Source: Pantoea sp. IMH
Lineage (GTDB): Bacteria > Pseudomonadota > Gammaproteobacteria > Enterobacterales > Enterobacteriaceae
DNA: 64,000 nt
Assembly (NCBI RefSeq): GCF_000599885.1
Contig: NZ_JFGT01000002.1
Location: 992,001 to 1,056,000, forward strand
Direction of reading: 5' to 3'
Shown here one piece after another: positions 26,837-35,115 of this stretch (positions are counted from its first letter, which is position 1; each line of letters begins with the position of its first letter). Below the pieces are notes generated by a model. The model made no database searches. It was given only the letters and a program-made list of their open reading frames with translations, and had not been told where the DNA came from. Both the position numbers and the translations under genes were made by a program.

Positions 26837-27816
26837 AAACATTACTGATTTATGGCGCCACCGGTTACACGGGACGCATGACCGCCGCGCAGGCTAAAAG
26901 TGCCGGCCTGAATATTATTATTGCTGGCAGAAACAGGCAGCGGCTGGACGCACTTGCCGGTGAACTTGACGTCAGTATGCGGGTATTCGGCCTGGAGGAC
27001 GCTGCTGAAACCGCGCTGCAGCTGGCAGGCGTCAGCGTTGTGCTGAACTGCGCCGGCCCGTTTGCCGCTACGGCAGAACCGCTGATAAAAGCCTGTATAG
27101 ACCAAGGTATTCATTACCTTGATATCACAGCGGAAATTAACGTTTACCGGCTGGCTGAGTCACTGGGTGAAAGAGCTGCGCGGGCCGGGAGTATGCTGCT
27201 GCCGGGCGTGGGCTGGGACGTGGTGCCAACCGACTGCCTGGCCGTTCGCCTTGCAGGGCATGTACCGGGACCACGACGGTTGCGTATAGCATTACAGGTG
27301 GCCGGAACGATGTCCCGGGGTTCTGCCGTCAGCGCAGGCGAAATAATCGCAGCCGGCCTGCTGGAACGTGCTAACGGTATTCTGATGACGAAAGAGGATG
27401 CGCAGCCCGGCTGGTTTGATTTTGGTGATGGTCCTGTTGCCTGTGCGCCACTTTCCTTTGGCGACCTGGTGACGGCATGGCATTCAACCGGTATTCCGGA
27501 TATTGAGATGTTTGTGCATGTAACAGGGGATGCCTTTCCGCAGGGTGATTTGTCCCTGCTTCCTGAAGGGCCCGGGCAGGATGAACGTGATGCAAATCGC
27601 GCACGCGCTGTTGCTGAAGTTACCGGGGCTGACGGGAGGGTCCACCAGGCTATGATCGGGACGGTTAACGGATATTCCTATACGCCGCTTGCGGCCACAG
27701 AGGCTGCGAGGCGTGTCCTGAACGGTGACAGTTCCCCCGGTTTTCAGACGCCGGCGATCGTTTTTGGTAGTGAGTTTGCGCTGAGTATTCCGGGTACGTG
27801 GCTCCAGCTCTCCTGA
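26833..27816 (+). CDS. Saccharopine dehydrogenase-like NAD(P)-binding reductase
   Basis: The 327-residue protein opens with KTLLIYGATGYTGRMTAAQ, the GxxGxxG nucleotide loop of the saccharopine-dehydrogenase/trans-acting-enoyl-reductase superfamily. It continues with VVLNCAGPFAATAEPLIKAC and DIHYLDITAEI-like strands (HYLDITAEINVYR). Such proteins are NAD(P)-dependent reductases of varied and mostly unknown substrates. Start ATG 26833 overlaps the preceding stop as ATGA. It is last in the AraC-linked operon. No terminator is obvious behind it. Confidence 0.82.
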   Translation: MKTLLIYGATGYTGRMTAAQAKSAGLNIIIAGRNRQRLDALAGELDVSMRVFGLEDAAETALQLAGVSVVLNCAGPFAATAEPLIKACIDQGIHYLDITAEINVYRLAESLGERAARAGSMLLPGVGWDVVPTDCLAVRLAGHVPGPRRLRIALQVAGTMSRGSAVSAGEIIAAGLLERANGILMTKEDAQPGWFDFGDGPVACAPLSFGDLVTAWHSTGIPDIEMFVHVTGDAFPQGDLSLLPEGPGQDERDANRARAVAEVTGADGRVHQAMIGTVNGYSYTPLAATEAARRVLNGDSSPGFQTPAIVFGSEFALSIPGTWLQLS

Positions 27817-27907
27817 CTCTGTTAATAAGCTGCACCGGTCAACCATGAGCTGGCCGGTGCCCCGCATTACGTCACTGCTTTGATTTTGATACACGGCCGG
27901 GGAAAAT

Positions 27908-28081
27908 ATGTCTGCACGCAAGGGCATCACGCTGTCATTACTGTCGTCAGTACTGTTTTCGGTACTCTGTTATTACAGTGTTTTTTTGTATCCGCTGAAC
28001 GGATAGCAGATAGCCGGATGGCGTGCAGTAACCACCACATTGTTGCTGATGCTGGTTTTTCGAAAAAAGCTCAGGCCTTTC
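27908..28081 (+). pseudogene. Remnant of an EamA/RarD-type transporter gene
   Basis: From ATG 27908 the frame reads MSARKGITLSLLSSVLFSVL, then YPLNG followed by an in-frame TAG at 28004. It continues past the stop as QIAGWRAVTTTLLLMLVFRK. This is the N-terminus of a RarD/EamA-like ten-helix exporter, where the sequence normally runs PLNGE-x-I-x-GWR. Homology fades near 28081, so more than two thirds of the gene is missing. The rest of the interval 27817-28178 holds nothing else I recognise. Confidence 0.6.
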
Positions 28082-28178
28082 CCATCTGTGCCGGACCAAG
28101 TCGTGGCAGCAGGAACGGTTCCCGCAGAAGGGAGGTCTGTCATGTTGCCCAAAAATATTCCTTCTCCAGTGACAACAG

Positions 28179-28925
28179 TCAGGTCTGAGATGCGCCGCCA
28201 TCGGCAAAAATTTCCGCGCCGTTGATATAACTGGCATCATCACTGGCGAGGAAGACAACAGCTTTTGCTATTTCTTCTGTCTGGCCGATGCGGCCAATCG
28301 GACTGTGGTCACGCAAAGACTGCAGGATGGCGTCAACGGGCTCGGGAAGGAAATCGTGTAAGGATTGAGTATCCACCGGTCCGGGGCTGAGGATATTAAT
28401 GCGAACGCCAGCACCTTTTATGTCCAGAATCCAGCTGCGTACCATTGCACGTAAAGCAGCCTTGGTGCCTCCATAAACACTGAGGCCCTGACCGGGATTA
28501 ATAGAGGCCGTTGATCCCGTGATAACAATGCTGCTGCCTGGTTTCATAAGTGGTAATGCTTTCTGAACGGTAAACGTGATACCCCTTACGTTCGTTGTGA
28601 ACTGACGATCGAACTTCTCCGGGGTAATCTGTCCGAGGGGTTCAAATTCGCCCATGCCGGCATTTGCTATCAGAATGTCAATGCGACCAAACCGGGACAA
28701 TATTTGCTTATAAAAATTATCCAGTTCGGAGAGGCTGGATACATCCACCTGAAACTGACTCGCATCCGGTCCAAGAGTACTGAGTGCAGATTCAAGTTTA
28801 TTCTTCTCCCGCCCGGTAATGATCACAGTTGCACCGAGTGCTGCTAATTCCTGTGCGATCCCAAAACCAATGCCAGATGATGCGCCGGTCACAACCGCGA
28901 TTTTGTTCTGAAAAAAGTGAGTCAC
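28179..28925 (-). CDS. Short-chain dehydrogenase/reductase (copy 2)
   Basis: The 248-residue SDR parallels copy 1 at 22592 along its whole length. It has TGASSGIGFGIAQ, IANAGMGEFEPLG, ITGSTASINPG, the catalytic YGGTKAAL, RINILSPGPV and the identical ending FADGGASQT. Divergence is substantial, so the duplication is old or the two arrived separately. The same TAGTGATCACTA operator stands 35 bases upstream. The divergent regulator, intact at copy 1, survives here only as the fragment at 29085, so this gene may be controlled by the other TetR. Confidence 0.9.
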   Translation of the reverse strand: MTHFFQNKIAVVTGASSGIGFGIAQELAALGATVIITGREKNKLESALSTLGPDASQFQVDVSSLSELDNFYKQILSRFGRIDILIANAGMGEFEPLGQITPEKFDRQFTTNVRGITFTVQKALPLMKPGSSIVITGSTASINPGQGLSVYGGTKAALRAMVRSWILDIKGAGVRINILSPGPVDTQSLHDFLPEPVDAILQSLRDHSPIGRIGQTEEIAKAVVFLASDDASYINGAEIFADGGASQT

Positions 28926-28959
28926 TGTGTATTCTCCTGATTGCTGCGGGTTATATTTA

Positions 28960-28971
28960 TAGTGATCACTA
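28960..28971. promoter_or_regulatory. TetR operator upstream of SDR copy 2
   Basis: TAGTGATCACTA is a perfect palindrome identical to the site at 23362. A degenerate partner (TAGTacttACTA, 29068-29079) lies just before the truncated tetR, mirroring the two-site layout at copy 1. Confidence 0.75.
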
Positions 28972-29084
28972 CATGTAAAAGAAAAACATCACAAGTTAAA
29001 ACTTAACATAAATTTAAAAATTCATTTATATCAACTACATGCAAATATAACTTTATACTTATTATTTTAGTACTTACTACAGAG

Positions 29085-29264
29085 ATGGGTTCAGTAAGCA
29101 AGTTGAAACAAGAAAACAGGTTGCGACGGTCTGCATTTGATCGCGAAGCATTAGTCGCAATTGCACAGGCACTCTTTCATGAACATGGCTATAGCGCTGT
29201 CAGGATTGCTGACCTGAAGCGGGCGCTGAATATCAAGCCGCCGGATATCCAGGTACATACCTGA
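29085..29264 (+). pseudogene. Truncated TetR regulator
   Basis: ATG 29085 opens a 59-codon frame with the TetR HTH (FDREALVAIAQALFHEHGYS and RIADLKRALNIKPPDIQ). It parallels the first 50 residues of the intact TetR at 23477 (FDRESGVQTAKALFHQRGYD). After PPDIQ the similarity stops abruptly and TGA follows at 29264, so the recognition helix end and the whole ligand domain are lost. The remaining 220 bases to 29485 show no continuation in any frame, so the break is a deletion or replacement rather than a frameshift. Confidence 0.75.
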
Positions 29265-29485
29265 CTATTTATCGATAATCATGAGGGTCCATACAGGACA
29301 ACGGTCAAACGTGACGTAAAACAGTCCAAATCTGGTAAATTTCCGACGTTTAGATCTGCTGATACCCGGATTAAGAGCATCTTTACCGCTGGTAACTTAT
29401 CTGAAATCAAGAAGACTCAGATTATCGCTGGTACGGATAACCTTCTTTCTTTTATAACGTTACCTTCTTTTCTCAAATAAGGTTC

Positions 29486-30805
29486 ATGACGTTGCGCTAC
29501 GCATCTATTCCCTTCAACCATAATCAGCCAGGCTGGCCTGCGGGCGATAACTGTTATGCCTCATATCCGGTGTTGCGCGGTGAGACGACCGCAGATTGGG
29601 TTATCGTCGGCGCTGGCTTCACGGGCGTGGCCTTCGCTCGCCGTTTAGCCGAAATAGATCCCGGACTGAAAATCATTGTTGTGGATGCACACAGCTCACT
29701 GGAAAGTTCATCTGCACGTAATTCCGGCTTCGTTATCGGCCTGCCTCATAATATCGGCAGCTCCACCGCGGAATTAAAAAAAGCTAATGCCTACCGGAAC
29801 CTGCTTCAGGAAGGGATTTCACAGCTGGAACAGGTTATTTCACAACATGGTATTCAGTGCGACTGGGAGAATGCCGGTAAATATCACTGCCAGGTTGAGC
29901 GCGGTAACGATCGTATATTGAACGAATACACCAGCCATCTCGACTTAATGGATGAACCCTACCGGACTTTAGACAGCGACGCGCTCTATCAGAAACTTGG
30001 CACAAAATTTTATAGCAAAGGCATTTTTACCCCTGGCTGTGTACTGGTAAACCCGACGCAATTAATTTCTGCACTCAGCCATTGTTTACCTGGGAATGTT
30101 CAATGTTTTGATAATACGCCCGTTCTGGGCATTCGTTATGGTGATAAGGCGGAAGTCCTCACGCCTTTTGGCGTGATTAAAACCCCGAAAGTGATGCTGG
30201 CAACTAACGCCCTGTCGCCTGAACTGCTTCCCGGCATCACCCGTCAGGCCTCTATGGCGACCTTTGCCAGCATCACTGAACCTCTGACAGAGGAACAATT
30301 GGCGACACTTCCGCCAATGAAAAGCTGGGGACTCACCCCGGTGAATGCCATTGCCGGAGCGACCTTCCGTTGCACCTCAGATCGCCGTTTCCTGATTCGC
30401 CAGCATGTTATACCCGCCTTAAAAGGTAAGGTTGACGCTGCGCAAACCTATCACGCCACCCATTTGCATCAGCGTTTATTCAATAAAGTCTATCCGACAC
30501 TTACCGGGGTTAAACTCACCCACACCTGGTCCGGTAATATTAGCGTAACCCGCAACGGCGCACCGGTATGGGGCAGGTTGAATAAATTTGTCTGTACCGC
30601 TGGCGGTTGTAACGGCGCGGGCATATCGAAACAGACCGTGGCAGGCAGTTTGCTTGCGGATCTGATGATGAATCAGGACAACCCGCTGATCGCGGAGATG
30701 ACATCGCTGGGCAAGGCCAATTTTATGCCACCGTCGCCTGCTCTGGATATCGGCATTGCCTGTTCGCTGTTTAAAGAGCGCTATCTTGGCCGGAAAGAGA
30801 TTTAA
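29486..30805 (+). CDS. FAD-dependent amine/amino-acid oxidoreductase (DAO family)
   Basis: The 439-residue protein has the FAD-binding loop WVIVGAGFTGVAFARRLAEI near residue 36, followed by SSLESSSARNSGFVIGLPHN and the C-terminal CTAGGCNGAGISKQTVAG. It belongs to the D-amino-acid oxidase superfamily and looks most like the PuuB/gamma-glutamylputrescine-oxidase or OrdL subgroup. Those enzymes oxidise an amine to an imine or aldehyde, passing electrons to oxygen or the membrane. No polyamine catabolic genes adjoin it. It has its own terminator and stands alone. Confidence 0.82.
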   Translation: MTLRYASIPFNHNQPGWPAGDNCYASYPVLRGETTADWVIVGAGFTGVAFARRLAEIDPGLKIIVVDAHSSLESSSARNSGFVIGLPHNIGSSTAELKKANAYRNLLQEGISQLEQVISQHGIQCDWENAGKYHCQVERGNDRILNEYTSHLDLMDEPYRTLDSDALYQKLGTKFYSKGIFTPGCVLVNPTQLISALSHCLPGNVQCFDNTPVLGIRYGDKAEVLTPFGVIKTPKVMLATNALSPELLPGITRQASMATFASITEPLTEEQLATLPPMKSWGLTPVNAIAGATFRCTSDRRFLIRQHVIPALKGKVDAAQTYHATHLHQRLFNKVYPTLTGVKLTHTWSGNISVTRNGAPVWGRLNKFVCTAGGCNGAGISKQTVAGSLLADLMMNQDNPLIAEMTSLGKANFMPPSPALDIGIACSLFKERYLGRKEI

Positions 30806-30845
30806 TTTCGCGTAACGGGATTGCCACTATCAGGCGATCTGAGAT

Positions 30846-30869
30846 GGCGGGAGATCGTTCCCGCCTTTT
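30846..30869 (+). terminator. Terminator of the FAD oxidoreductase gene
   Basis: GGCGGGA (30846-30852) and TCCCGCC (30859-30865) pair around GATCGT, followed by four T. The following 350 bases to the next gene contain no feature I recognise beyond a 48-codon minus-free open stretch ending in a stop near 31176. Confidence 0.85.
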
Positions 30870-31324
30870 ACCTGCATAGCTGGTGAGCAAGCCATAATCA
30901 CTGCCCTCTTGCAGAGAGTATTAGCTGCGTGAAATGACGACATCGCTTATCGGGCGGGTTAAGACAAAAGGCTTTGCGACCCTTATGTACAGGCGTTCTG
31001 GAAAGATTTAATGTCGGTAGTGGAAAGGCAATAAGGTGGAAACTGTTCTTATTGCATGTAGAGATCTGCCCCCTCTGATTACTGAAAATCCCTTTAGCTT
31101 TGTCATCGTGGCTACGGCAGCAAGCCTTTCCCGGGCGACCATTAAAAACTTCATGCGGCTTTCAGGCGGCAGTTAGAAAACAACAACCCTAATATCTGTT
31201 AACCTTATGTTACACTGTAATAATGAGCGTGAAGAAGGTCACCTCTACTAAGACATATATTAAAGTGACCCGCTTTCAATTTTTTGGTATACAGAATTTA
31301 ATACTTGTAAAGGAAGATTCTGCT

Positions 31325-32239
31325 GTGGCCATAAAAATCACCCCTCGCCTTATTGAGCTGACTTATGAGGCTGCGCTTAAGTCTTACTGGCGGAGAAATG
31401 CGCTTCGAAAATTCCTCTTGGCATCAAATATTTCCAATAATTTTGTTGCAGCCTGGTCAGATGATGAGTCGAAGAGAGATCTCCTGGATCATCTTTTCCA
31501 AAAGCTGCAAACTACGGATAAAGGAAAAGCTGTTATCTTTCAAATGGCACGGAATTTGTCAGAGCAATCAACTTTTCCTGACCTTTGCAACTGGGAAGAC
31601 TCAACAATCAAATTACAAGAAGCCCAAAAAGCGGTTAGAGAACTCAAATTGTATTTGAGTCAGCAAGATGAGAAAGCCAGGAGTGAAAAAGAACGCACAG
31701 AAACTCATGAACGAGTTCGACTCGATAGAGAGCGAATCCAACGTTCCTTAACTGATAAGAAAAAGCTTCAACAACTATTAGATGAGATGCATTCATTAGT
31801 GGGCACACAAGAAGGAGGTTATAAGTTTGAAGAATGGTTTTATCAATTACTGGAGTTTTGTGAGATTCAAAATAGAAGACCATATAAAACTAATGGCCGA
31901 CAAATAGATGGATCTTTAACGTATGAAGGAACCACTTATCTTGTTGAGCTAAAATTTACTAAAGTCCAGTCTGGAGCTCAAGAAATTGATTCACTGAAAT
32001 CAAAAGTCAACAATATGGCTGATAATACCATGGGAATTATGGTGTCCATAAGCGGATATAGTAGCGTAGCAATATCTGAGGCTTCAGGAAGCAAAACTAC
32101 TTTAATGATAATTGATGCAAGTCATTTGTATTTATTTTTGTCTGGAGCTATAAGCTTCGGTGAAGTGATTTCAAGAATAAGACGGCATGCTTCACAAACA
32201 GGTGAGGCTTATTTACCTATAAGTAAGTTTAATGGTTAG
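31325..32239 (+). CDS. Lone PD-(D/E)XK nuclease-like protein with coiled coil
   Basis: From GTG 31325 the protein has 304 residues: an N-terminal helical region, a charged coiled coil (about residues 92-155, EKARSEKERTETHERVRLDR) and a C-terminal restriction-endonuclease fold. The fold shows FEEWFYQLLEF, then QIDG with Asp195, a beta turn, and VELKFTK with Glu208 and Lys210, the PD-(D/E)XK arrangement of Mrr-like nucleases. GTG 31325 has AAGGAAG upstream; an ATG at 31223 lies almost on a TTACACT promoter element and is less likely. The gene is strikingly AT-rich. There is no methylase beside it, so it may be a solitary defence or mobile-element nuclease. Confidence 0.7.
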   Translation: MAIKITPRLIELTYEAALKSYWRRNALRKFLLASNISNNFVAAWSDDESKRDLLDHLFQKLQTTDKGKAVIFQMARNLSEQSTFPDLCNWEDSTIKLQEAQKAVRELKLYLSQQDEKARSEKERTETHERVRLDRERIQRSLTDKKKLQQLLDEMHSLVGTQEGGYKFEEWFYQLLEFCEIQNRRPYKTNGRQIDGSLTYEGTTYLVELKFTKVQSGAQEIDSLKSKVNNMADNTMGIMVSISGYSSVAISEASGSKTTLMIIDASHLYLFLSGAISFGEVISRIRRHASQTGEAYLPISKFNG

Positions 32240-32331
32240 TTAGTGTAATATACAGGAGGCTATAAAAGCCTGGGCTATTTTAACAATCAATCTCCACTCC
32301 TCGTCCCAAACAGCCCCTGATAATCGTCAGC

Positions 32332-32359
32332 GGGCCCGCTTCATCCCAGAAGCGGGCCC
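32332..32359. repeat. Dispersed palindrome copy (longest arms)
   Basis: GGGCCCGCTT and AAGCGGGCCC form perfect 10-bp arms around CATCCCAG. A degenerate half-element (TCCACTCCTCGTCCCAAACA) precedes it at about 32292. It stands at the boundary between the mosaic region and the catabolic island. Confidence 0.6.
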
Positions 32360-32411
32360 TGCCAACATCAGCGCTTAACAGCTAGCCGGAGCCGTTGCGC
32401 CGGCCTGTGGA

Positions 32412-33587
32412 TTAGCCTTCCGCAGACAGGCTCTCTATTCTGGCCGCCGCCCGACGGGCGGTGACCGGCAGAATATCCAGCTTGCTGACATAGCCGTCGG
32501 GATCAAGACCGCGGTTGCGTTCTCTGGCCTGCTGCAAAATCGCCTCATCCCAGTAGAGACGTTTGCGCTGATCGCCTTGCGTGGTGAGGATAAACTCTGC
32601 ATCACCATCGATTGCACGATAGCGCCGCCAGCTGTTGGCCGGAATGGAGACCACCGAGCGCTCAGGAGCGATGATACTGACCTCTTCACCTTCCTGATTC
32701 CAGGTCACCTCCAGCGTGCCTTTAAATACCATAATGACCTGAATGTCCGGACAAAGGTGGCGCCCCATCTGATGGTCGTGCCGCAAGCGCAGCCACTCTA
32801 AGGAAAAGCCGTGCGGCTGGACGATGGGCGGCGCGCTGTGGCGATCCTGTGAGATGCCATAGCCAATAACCGGGGCAATTTCGCCGCCGTGGCCCGACAG
32901 AACCGCATCCAGCAATCCTTCGGAGGTCCACTGACGCTCCTCGCCCGTCACGGCCCGCTGACGCATCTCCTCTACGGAGTAATCGCGCAGAGCGGCAATC
33001 TCCTCTGCGGGCAACGGTGGCAACAGGCCCGACGTGCCGGGGAAGGTATCGCCCGCATTCACATCAATAAGCATATTATCTTTGCTGAGATAAAGCCCAT
33101 GCTCGCTGGCCGCCGCCAGTATAGACGGATGCCAGATGATCCCACCGGTGTTATTGCCGCCCAGCACGGTATAGACCATGCCGGAGGTATCTTCTTTACT
33201 GACGTTGGTAAAGCCGCGGAATATCCAGGTGGGAATGGTCAGGATGGCGGGCGCGCTGAACTCCGCTTCGTGCTCGCCGTTTGCCCCCCAGCGAAAGCGC
33301 CAGCTGCCTTCATGCAGTAAAAATACCTCGGCGGTAAAGTGCAGATGTAAGTTATTGGTGACGCCTTTCGGCATTGCCGCTGCGCCGATGTTAAAGCCGT
33401 GCGGCTCGGGAATATTCACCACCTGGGAAGAGGACTGCGTAACGCCTGGCCCGATGAAGGAATAGTTCTGCTTGAGGTGTGAACCCGGCAGCTTGCAGTC
33501 GATAAAGGCCAGATTGCAGGAAACCATATCTTCCGGCGCGACGAGGCGGCTGCGGGCTTGTTCAGAGGTTAAGGTAATGGCTTTCAT
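32412..33587 (-). CDS. Bicupin protein
   Basis: The 391-residue protein has two cupin modules. The first (about residues 70-150) contains NNLHLHFTAEVFLLHEGSWR, a classical H-x-H and Glu metal set. The second (about residues 265-345) contains LRHDHQMGRHLCPDIQVIMV and FKGTLEVTW. Bicupins include ring-cleaving dioxygenases of the gentisate type and isomerases. The spacing would allow a metal site in each half, though the reaction cannot be assigned. It is last in the left arm of the LacI-controlled island, 12 bases after the aldolase gene. Confidence 0.78.
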   Translation of the reverse strand: MKAITLTSEQARSRLVAPEDMVSCNLAFIDCKLPGSHLKQNYSFIGPGVTQSSSQVVNIPEPHGFNIGAAAMPKGVTNNLHLHFTAEVFLLHEGSWRFRWGANGEHEAEFSAPAILTIPTWIFRGFTNVSKEDTSGMVYTVLGGNNTGGIIWHPSILAAASEHGLYLSKDNMLIDVNAGDTFPGTSGLLPPLPAEEIAALRDYSVEEMRQRAVTGEERQWTSEGLLDAVLSGHGGEIAPVIGYGISQDRHSAPPIVQPHGFSLEWLRLRHDHQMGRHLCPDIQVIMVFKGTLEVTWNQEGEEVSIIAPERSVVSIPANSWRRYRAIDGDAEFILTTQGDQRKRLYWDEAILQQARERNRGLDPDGYVSKLDILPVTARRAAARIESLSAEG

Positions 33588-33599
33588 ATTCAGCTCCTG

Positions 33600-34391
33600 T
33601 TAATAACCGGACGCGCCGGTAGTCGGGATGTCGTTGCCGCGGGCAAGCGCAATCGCTTCGCGTGAGGCGCGGCCAAGTTGCATAACGTCGTTAGCGGGCG
33701 TGACAAAGTGAAACCCTTCTGCGATACGCTGCGCTGCCGCAACACCAGAGGTGCAGAAAATACCGGCGACTTTGTGCTTTTCGCGACACTTGCTGACAAC
33801 CCGCTCAATCGCAAAGAGCATATCGGGATGCGCAGATTCGGCGCTGGCGGCCCCGGTCAGCGTCAGGGAGAGATCGTTTGGCCCGATAAAAACCCCATCC
33901 AGCCCATCGGTATCCAGGATCGCATCTATGTTTGCCAGCCCTTCACGGGTTTCAATCATCGCCAGGGTAAGGATTTCCTGATTGGCGTGCTGAGGATAAT
34001 CGGCGCCCCCGTAGAGCAGGCCGCGCGCGGGGCCGAAGGATCGGGTCCCCAGCGGCGGATAGCGGCAGGCCGAAACGAAGCGCTGTGCCTGTTCCGGCGT
34101 TGAGATCATCGGGCAGATTATTCCGTAGGCGCCCGCGTCCAGCAGCCGCATGATCTGCGCTGGGGTCTCATCGGCAACACGTACCAGCGGCACGGCGGGC
34201 GTGGCCGAGAGCGCCTGTAGCATCGTCAGCGCGCTGGCGAAATCGATCATGCCGTGCTGCAAATCGACCGTCACGGCATCGTACCCCTGATGCCCGGCGA
34301 TCTCAGCGCTGTAGCTGGAAGGGATGGCCAGCCAGCCATTAATGACAGGGCGCTGTTCCGCAAACGCCGCTTTAAGCTTATTCATTCGCAT
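33600..34391 (-). CDS. HpcH/HpaI-family class II aldolase
   Basis: The 263-residue protein matches the metal-dependent 4-hydroxy-2-oxo-acid aldolases (HpaI, GarL, RhmA). It has DAVTVDLQHGMIDF near residue 35, LDAGAYGIICPMI, the arginine motif TRSFGPARG, MIETREGLANIDAIL with the metal Glu, and FIGPNDLSLTL with the metal Asp. It would cleave a 4-hydroxy-2-oxo acid to pyruvate plus an aldehyde, the usual last step of such pathways. Start ATG 34391 has AAGGAG upstream and overlaps the hydrolase stop. Confidence 0.88.
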   Translation of the reverse strand: MRMNKLKAAFAEQRPVINGWLAIPSSYSAEIAGHQGYDAVTVDLQHGMIDFASALTMLQALSATPAVPLVRVADETPAQIMRLLDAGAYGIICPMISTPEQAQRFVSACRYPPLGTRSFGPARGLLYGGADYPQHANQEILTLAMIETREGLANIDAILDTDGLDGVFIGPNDLSLTLTGAASAESAHPDMLFAIERVVSKCREKHKVAGIFCTSGVAAAQRIAEGFHFVTPANDVMQLGRASREAIALARGNDIPTTGASGY

Positions 34392-35115
34392 TCAGAGACT
34401 CCTTAATCCATTTCCTCACCGGAACGGCCGCTTTATCCGCCGCTTCGAGAATAAAAAAATGCCCAGATGAACCGAGGGTGGTCCAGGTAGCATGGGGGAT
34501 GCTGTCAGCCAGCAGACGATGATGCGCTGGCGTACATATCGGATCGAACTCACCGTTCAGGATGAGCACCGGACAGGCAAGATGGCCCAGCGCCTCGCGG
34601 TTATCGCGACGGCTGATGGCCATTTCGGTCTGCCGGGCAAAAGTATCGGGATCGCTCTCCTGAGCCATCAGACAGAGGAGATCGTGTAGCTGTCGGTTGC
34701 TGAGGCTGGATGGGGCAACGTACTGGTGCCAGAGCGTGGCAGAGAGCCATTCTCCGTGTCCCTGTTCGCGGGCCGTTCTGACCGCTGCGCGACGGGTAAC
34801 GGCATTTTCCGGACGATCCGCCAGCGGATTGACCGAGAGCAATGCCAGCCCCGCCAGCCGCTCAGGCACATCGGCGGCGATTTGTAGCGCGACGATGGCC
34901 CCCAACGAGAATCCCGCCAGCAGAAAGCGCGGCGGCAGTAGATGCAGAAGCCGCCGGGAAGCCGCTTCCGCCGACGCGTCGCGGGATAAGGTCAGGCAGA
35001 TGACCGCCGGAACGTTCAGTTGTGCGATCAGCGGTTGCCACAGCCGGGCGTTGCAGAGCGTGCCGCCAATCAGCACCAGCGGCACGTCACTGTTATCGAT
35101 AAAGGGCGAAGTCAT
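34378..35115 (-). CDS. Alpha/beta hydrolase
   Basis: The 245-residue protein has the alpha/beta-hydrolase core: LVLIGGTLCNARLWQPLI, the nucleophile elbow LAGFSLGAIVALQIA, an acid in LILNGEFDPICTPAHH and the catalytic histidine in TLGSSGHFFILEAAD. It resembles lactonases and esterases of the 3-oxoadipate enol-lactonase type. ATG 35115 overlaps the SDR stop as ATGA, so coupling is tight. In this island it probably hydrolyses a lactone, ester or C-C bond intermediate. Confidence 0.85.
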   Translation of the reverse strand: MTSPFIDNSDVPLVLIGGTLCNARLWQPLIAQLNVPAVICLTLSRDASAEAASRRLLHLLPPRFLLAGFSLGAIVALQIAADVPERLAGLALLSVNPLADRPENAVTRRAAVRTAREQGHGEWLSATLWHQYVAPSSLSNRQLHDLLCLMAQESDPDTFARQTEMAISRRDNREALGHLACPVLILNGEFDPICTPAHHRLLADSIPHATWTTLGSSGHFFILEAADKAAVPVRKWIKESLNANE

